Source: Petunia secreta
Taxonomy: Eukaryota; Streptophyta; Magnoliopsida; Solanales; Solanaceae
NCBI GenBank assembly: GCA_029990175.1
Contig: JARKIP010000011.1
Span: forward strand, 27,378,001 to 27,442,000
Reading direction: 5' to 3'
Length of the DNA stretch: 64,000 nt
Under the pieces are notes generated by a model that saw only the letters and a program-made list of their open reading frames with translations, searched no databases and had not been told where the DNA came from. Shown in pieces: positions 59,162-64,000 of this stretch (positions are counted from its first letter, which is position 1; each line of letters opens with the position of its first letter). Position numbers and translations under genes: made by a program.

Positions 59162-61360
59162 ATTTTTCTTTAACAGCAACAGTAGGGGGAGAATATAGGA
59201 GGCAGTAGCATATAGAGAGAAAGGAGACACCAAAAATAGCCAGCAATACATGCATACATAAGTTTTCTTCATCTCATTTTCAAGTTGAAGTCCATGTATA
59301 TACTATTACAATTTTCTGATTTTGCGTATTGCGTATCGCTTTAATTTTCTTGTCTCGTCTTCTTCTTGTTCGAGTCGTTTTTTTCGGATCCATGCCCTAT
59401 TCACTGCTCGCAAAAAGGTAAAATTCGCGACCTCTCTTGTGTGTTTCCTTTCCTTTCTTATTTGTCTGGTTTTGTAGTGTATTAGCTGAAGCATGAAGTA
59501 AAAAAATGTAACCTTTTGCAGTTCATATGTATTTATGATGAGTTATGAGTTCAGTTTATTTGTTTAGTCATTTTTCTTATAGTACAAATGATAGACTAAA
59601 TGTTAGGGTAGATACAAAGGTCAAGTTTTGATCTTTTTTTAAAAATAAAACTTGGGTGCTTTGGTTTTGTTCATCCTTCAATGTGATTATTTTATAAAAT
59701 TGAGTTCCAAATTTTAAAGTATTAAATCTGCTCAATGTTAGTTAAGTTGGCACCCCTATTCAGGCCTAAGAGCTCTTCTGCCCGATTTTAATAAAAGGTT
59801 GGAATTTTGATAACTGAAGTTGATGTTAAAATTTGAAATTGTAATCTTAAGTCATGGCAAGAGTTTTATCCATTGTTTGTTCACTTCAGTAAGTATGAAC
59901 TTGCAATAAAGTCTTGTCTCTATTGAAAATAATGGTTGCTTCAGAGGTTTAGTTGAACATTGTTTGGGTTCAAATCTATCATCTTGTTTTTTTTTAAATA
60001 AAAAATAGCATTTTTAATAGTTTTTGAAAGTAATGTTATATTCTGAAATCCTATGAGTAAGTTTGTTAAAGAGGATATCTAGTCAAAGATTTAAAAGACT
60101 AAAAGCTCGGATCTGAAACTATAAAGTTTTCACCTTTGCTTGCATCTTGGTTTGAAGGATCTAGTCTTTTGTCTAGGTGCCAATAAAATAGTTATCAAGT
60201 TGTTGTTTTTTTTTTCTGGTTAAGCTTTAAGTAAAGAAAATGTTAACTTCCTTTTAAATTCTGGTTGTTTATATCTTGAAACTATTTTCTTGAACAGAGA
60301 TTGGATTTATTGTTTTCTTCCTCAGAATATTGTGGGTGAAATCAATAGTTAGGATTGAGAATGGATTGCAATTTGCTTACTCTGTTTAGTCTCTATTTCA
60401 TGCAAAGTTGTTCTTGAACCTATTTGTCTTAATAAAAGATTGAGGTTTCTTTATGCCTAAGGATTGAGGATAGTATTAGTAATTGCACTAGGAGAAGTAT
60501 TTTATTTTTCTGAAAGTAACAGAAGCATTCGCAGACATCCTTTATTTGGTGTAAGTGTTGGTTCAAAATGCATAGTTTTCATCGAGATAAACACTTGGAA
60601 ATTTGGCCATTTTTATTAAGATGACATGAAAGATCGGCATAATATAATTATTTGGCCTCTTTGTATATATTTGCTTAAACTACAAGTTATAGTTTTACCT
60701 ATGGTAGGAAAATGCTATATAAAAGCCATCTTGTTTGGCATGTGGGAGAATTTTATCTAGTGGTTATAGGGTCAGCTTTGATAGTTTCTGGATTGTATGT
60801 AAAATTCATGACTGTTCGTTTTTCTAGTTGAAGTTATTAAGGGTGTTGAGTTTTCTGTTTCTTTTTACAATAGGCTTGACAAATTTTTTAATTTTTTTTC
60901 CTTTGTTGTAGTTTGTATAAGTATACTAATCATTATTTTCTTTTTTGCATGAAATGTTTGGGATGAGTTTTATTTTGGAACTCCGCGTTTCCAAGTTTGA
61001 ATGGATTTGCTTGGCATCTTCTTTGGCTCACCAGTCCTGATCTCAAGTTAGCCGCTCCAAAGCTTTGTAAATTCACCCGAGTATGAGACAGTGTATTGCA
61101 GCCAACTTATGAGACGTCTTCAACTCCTAGCCATGTTTTGGGTTCTATTTTTTCAACTGATCCTTCTTTCTCTTTAGGATATTTATGTAAATTTTGTAGA
61201 ATAATTTATTATTAATTCATTTATGAATAGTATTTGAGTTATTTGATTTACTTTATGTTCATTACCTTTAATTTTGGAGTTGTTATTTATCGCAAATTGG
61301 GGCTATTTTAGCAAATGCATGCAAGTAAAAATAATTTTTTTTGCAAATAAGCTTTTATTC

Positions 61361-61362
<2 letters not shown>

Positions 61363-61410
<48 letters not shown>
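61363..61410. repeat. (ATT)n microsatellite in the solo LTR
   Basis: About 15 ATT units, about 300 bp before the solo LTR end. Confidence 0.95.
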
Positions 61411-61616
61411 GATAATTCTTTTACAAAATAGCACTTGTAAATTAATTTGGAAACCTGTCGGATTAACCGTTGTTAACGGAATTTCGAAAGTGTCTTAAAA
61501 ACCTTCTTTCGAAATTAACAAAACCTCTTACTTAGAATCTCTGAAAGACTGCCTATTTCTAAAATGGAGTTTTGCACGCATTTGCTAATTTGGTTCCCTA
61601 TTTTCCTTAAATTGGG

Positions 61617-61626
61617 TGGCGACTCC
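61617..61626 (+). other. PBS-like TGGCGACTCC inside the solo LTR
   Basis: TGGCGACTCC, the invariant beginning of the Tat/Ogre PBS, lies 81 nt before the solo LTR end. The same word lies at 61872-61881 in the GYP2 3' LTR, 88 nt before its end (mutated to CGGCGAATCC in the 5' LTR near 41762). Confidence 0.6.
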
Positions 61627-61969
61627 AAAAACTCCAAAAGAGTTAGTCCATTCAGTTGATATTCCTGAATTTAGCCCTTCGGGGTTATTTCTTTTGGGAG
61701 TTCAACAACGGGAACTACCTTTCGTGGGACTCGGGGAAGTGCCTAACACCTTCTTCCCCGAGTCATTTGGACTTCTTACCCTTTGGAATCTCTGGAATAG
61801 ACTAGTATGACCTATGGAACTTGACCTTAGATACTTAGGTGGCCTAATACACCTTAGAAGACTATATTAGGTGGCGACTCCAACATCTAAACTCAAACGA
61901 GTTCACCCAGTCAAATCCAAAACCCGAAACCCGACTCGCCTCGAGTTGAGTCCAAAATCGGGTATGATA

Positions 61970-61974
61970 CCCGT
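61970..61974. repeat. GYP2 target-site duplication, right (CCCGT)
   Basis: CCCGT directly follows the GYP2 LTR end (GGGTATGATA) and pairs with 38118-38122; the GYP1 sequence resumes after it. Confidence 0.85.
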
Positions 61975-62041
61975 CATTGGGATTAAGCTGTTGTTAACCG
62001 TTCAAAGCGGTGGTAGCATCAACGTTATGTTCATCTGCCAT
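61975..62041 (-). pseudogene. GYP1 gag, first codons, severed by GYP2
   Basis: Minus-strand ATG at 62041 (MADEHNVDATTALNG) meets a TAA, then QQLNPND reads to the GYP2 junction. The frame agrees with 38117 and below on the other side of GYP2, so this is the 5' end of the same gag. It sits about 70 nt downstream of the primer-binding site. Confidence 0.75.
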
Positions 62042-62109
62042 CGTAAAACAAGAAAACAAACGTAAGTAGTATCAACGATCAAATCTCGGAACAAATCGAT
62101 TACCTAGAA

Positions 62110-62127
62110 CCCACGGTGGGCGCCAAA
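62110..62127 (-). other. GYP1 primer-binding site
   Basis: On the minus strand, directly inside the LTR end (GGATATACA), stands TTTGGCGCCCACCGTGGG; TGGCGCCCACCGTGGG is a common plant gypsy PBS. Together with the polypurine tract at 34781-34793 it fixes the orientation of GYP1 as minus. Confidence 0.75.
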
Positions 62128-62128
62128 T

Positions 62129-62640
62129 TGTATATCCTAAAAACTAATTTCAGGTATTACAATTAAATTTATATTTAGTTGATTCTTAGGCGACCGTTTA
62201 TATCTTAATTCGACCGGTTGATAAGCAATTTACGTTGACAAGTGATCGATTTACCAAGTACTACACCGAAGACAACGCGTAAACAATAAATTCGACAGAA
62301 CAGATGATAATAAGTTCGATAACACAATATATCAAGTACGATTCGAGGATAGATATGATCGAATAAACAGAGACAAGCAATAGATTTTTCGATTACGATA
62401 ATACGACTATGTAATCACGAACGATCGACTCTTACTAATTCCGAGCAAACGAATTACGAACAAGGTAAATAGTTACTGATTTATCGAGCACATTTTAAAT
62501 ATCAAATTATTTAGTATCAAGTGAGTAATTTAGATTAGAATTTGATGAAAAATGATGTGACAGAATTACGACAACGATAACGATAAGTATGAAAGATAAT
62601 GCAAATTAACTGACGATATGTTTAGCAAAAATGATGAAAT
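62129..62640 (-). repeat. GYP1 5' LTR, truncated
   Basis: Matches 33563-34100 of the left LTR from TGTATATCCTAAAAACTAAT to GATGATGAAAT, then homology stops abruptly at 62640. About 680 bp, including the U3 promoter part, are deleted, so GYP1 cannot be transcribed from its own 5' LTR. Confidence 0.8.
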
Positions 62641-63506
62641 AGTGCCACAGCCTGACAAGTGGTAGTTTTGGGCTAGTATATATTTGCTGATATTAGTTTT
62701 TTCCATTTCAATTTAAACATAAGTAGTATGTAACATGTAATTAAGAAGAAGCTTTGTCATGATCGGTTTTATCACTATAACTCTTTTGGCGAAAAAAAGA
62801 AAAGAACAAACATAAAAAAGATAAGAGCATTAGTATATGATGATGGATGGTGGAGTAGGTAAATTTTTTATTGTAGTGTTTTATACATGAAAGAGGTACA
62901 TTTTTGTGCATGTGTTTAGTATTACTGTGTAAACAAAGACAACCTTCAGCAATTGAGTATTTTGAGTTTAATTTATATAGCAATAAACTCCCTGTTTGAG
63001 AGGATAAAACATGCATAAAAACTTAAACTTTGGGATTCATTTTTATAGGAGGAGAAGAACCTGATGAAACGTATATGCACCTTATTTCATTTATCCTTCT
63101 TTTACTTTCGCTCTGAAAAGTGGTGATTGTTGGATTTATGTGAATAATTTCTTCTATAATTAGTATTTCATTTTTTTAAATCATATATCATCTTATTTAA
63201 TTATCTAATTTTATTTTATAGTCAAGTAGATTTTGCTCTCCAATTCAGACCTTCATATATCGACTGAGGATGTTCTTGAGGAAGAGTATAATGTAGGTCA
63301 TAACGTTGTAGAGACTCTAATCCCACATACGTAAAATAAGAAAATGCATACTAAAAGAATTTCAAAAGTAGTAAATATCAATGAATTACTAATCGTCTTA
63401 CTGTTGTATATATCGAAAATAAGATAATTCAAGAGTAAACATTCATTATATTATTAAAAAGGTTATATCAAAGATTATTTAACTATATATTTTTTATGTT
63501 TTTAAT
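62641..63506. other. Unassigned AT-rich sequence, probably Helitron interior
   Basis: No gene or repeat I can name. It lies immediately upstream of the Helitron 3' end and so is probably the 3' part of that element; the 5' end was not found. Confidence 0.4.
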
Positions 63507-63535
63507 GACCGCGCGAGCGCGGTCCAATTCACTAG
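63507..63535 (+). mobile_element. Helitron 3' terminus
   Basis: Perfect 8-bp hairpin GACCGCGCGAGCGCGGTC (63507-63524), 7 nt later CTAG (63532-63535) followed by T. This is the diagnostic Helitron 3' end. It differs in sequence from the other one at 14831-14857, so a different family is represented. Confidence 0.75.
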
Positions 63536-64000
63536 TATATACTAACTGAGAACTATAGACAAACTATGCCACCATTCCTTCAAAAAGTAAAGAAAATAAG
63601 TATTTCTAACAATTGTTTATTTAGCTCTCATCATCTTAGTTCAAAAGTATTTCTAAAAACATTTACTCCAAATGAATGGTCTTTAAAAATTACTTTATGA
63701 AAGATAATGTTCACTAATTAATGAGAACATGCAGGAAACGTTAACGGGAAACAATGCAGAAGCATTACTTGCAGTTATTGGAGAGCAATTAATAATGGAG
63801 AGCAATTAATCAATAATAACATAGTAAAAAACGTATATCCCATTTCTAAAATTGAAACGGCGAAACAACCCTTATTACATTGTCATTAATTCACCTATAA
63901 AATGCTATTATAAAAGTGATCCCATATATTCTGAAAACCATCACTAATAGAGCAGTGTTGATGTTTTGCAGAGATTACCGGGGGTCTCAGTACCAGGGGG
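63536..64000. other. Unassigned window end
   Basis: AT-rich. The last ~30 bases are suddenly GC-rich after TTTTGCAG (63966-63973), as for an exon after a splice acceptor. The exposed stretch is too short to identify a product. Confidence 0.35.

Larger units (their letters stand above)
58705..61707 (+). mobile_element. Solo LTR (3003 bp), distinct family
   Basis: Starts TGTTGACACCCAATTTTGTC and ends GGGAGTTCAACA, flanked by ACGGG at 58700-58704 and 61708-61712. The body differs from the GYP2 LTR although the first ~20 bases agree, so it comes from a related family. A TATATAA at about 59124 followed 20 nt later by a run of 15 G is a plausible U3 promoter. No internal element sequence is present: this is the product of LTR-LTR recombination. 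Confidence 0.9.
38123..61969 (+). mobile_element. GYP2: Ogre-like Ty3/gypsy element, about 20.8 kb without the nested solo LTR
   Basis: Two 3.7 kb LTRs beginning TGTTGACACC, 5-bp duplication CCCGT, PBS TGGCGACTCCGCTGGGGA, extra ORF region before gag, gag, protease, G-patch, RT, RNase H, integrase, tandem repeats, polypurine tract. Size, PBS type, extra sense ORF and repeat-rich 3' region all fit the Tat/Ogre lineage. Every gene holds stops or frameshifts. The LTRs are close but not identical (several differences per 100 bp in the stretches compared by eye), so the insertion is moderately old, though younger than GYP1, which it interrupts. Confidence 0.9.
55258..61969 (+). repeat. GYP2 3' LTR, split by a solo LTR
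   Basis: The LTR is 55258-58704 plus 61713-61969 (counting the ACGGG duplication once), together about 3.7 kb like the 5' LTR. The break falls at GACTCGGACGGG|AACTACC, uninterrupted in the 5' LTR (CTCGGACGGGAACCACC at 41594-41610). It ends GGGTATGATA instead of GGGTATGACA, followed by the CCCGT duplication at 61970-61974. Confidence 0.9.

Noticed and set aside
63507..63524. GC hairpin as a transcription terminator
   Set aside because: No following T run as in a bacterial terminator and a plant context; the CTAG-T after it marks a Helitron end.
1..64000. tRNA or rRNA genes
   Set aside because: I looked for tRNA-like B boxes (GGTTCGAATCC type). Only degenerate ones in SINE-like fragments were seen, none with a convincing cloverleaf; no rRNA was recognised.

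Overview
This window reads as a gene-poor, repeat-dominated piece of a dicot nuclear genome, most probably Solanaceae. The grounds are the AT-rich background, GT-AG introns, a plant casein kinase 1-like gene, SINE tails of a type common in Solanaceae, and Tat/Ogre-type LTR retrotransposons. The species cannot be fixed from sequence alone. The only host gene I can support is a 14-exon casein kinase 1-like (CKL) gene on the minus strand (coding span 2399-8860). Spliced by eye it gives an uninterrupted 425-codon frame with all kinase landmarks, and its introns and flank carry SINE-like fragments.

From 9.3 kb to the end nearly everything recognisable is mobile DNA: two adjacent foldback MITE-like elements (9329-10642); a ~4.1 kb non-autonomous Helitron (10764-14857); a decayed Ty1/copia element on the minus strand (about 15254-20560); a ~1.07 kb Mutator-like (MULE-type) element (20892-21958); 2.5 kb of unassigned sequence with a 67-bp tandem repeat; a 581-bp MULE-type element with a perfect 9-bp target-site duplication (24465-25045); a repeat I call C1, broken by a 5'-truncated LINE (25321-27099); and a ~5.2 kb palindrome (27219-32437) made of two near-identical inverted ~2.37 kb MULE-type copies around a 484-bp spacer.

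The right half is a nest of LTR elements. GYP1 (minus orientation, 33563-62640) is a Tat-like gypsy element holding gag and an antisense intron-containing extra gene but no pol. GYP2 (38123-61969, flanked by CCCGT) is a ~20.8 kb Ogre-like element inserted into the GYP1 gag. It has 3.7 kb LTRs, two tandem divergent copies of an extra ORF before gag, then gag-protease-G-patch-RT-RNase H-integrase, and tandem repeats before its 3' LTR. A 3.0 kb solo LTR (58705-61707, flanked by ACGGG) is inserted in the GYP2 3' LTR. A second Helitron 3' end lies at 63507-63535.

The most interesting signal is in the palindrome. The target-site duplications of its two arms are exchanged: the outer flank of the left arm pairs with the inner flank of the right arm, and vice versa. 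The distal end of repeat C1 lies inverted inside the spacer. Together these indicate that recombination between two inverted MULE copies flipped the DNA between them, leaving a structure able to transcribe a multi-kilobase hairpin RNA.
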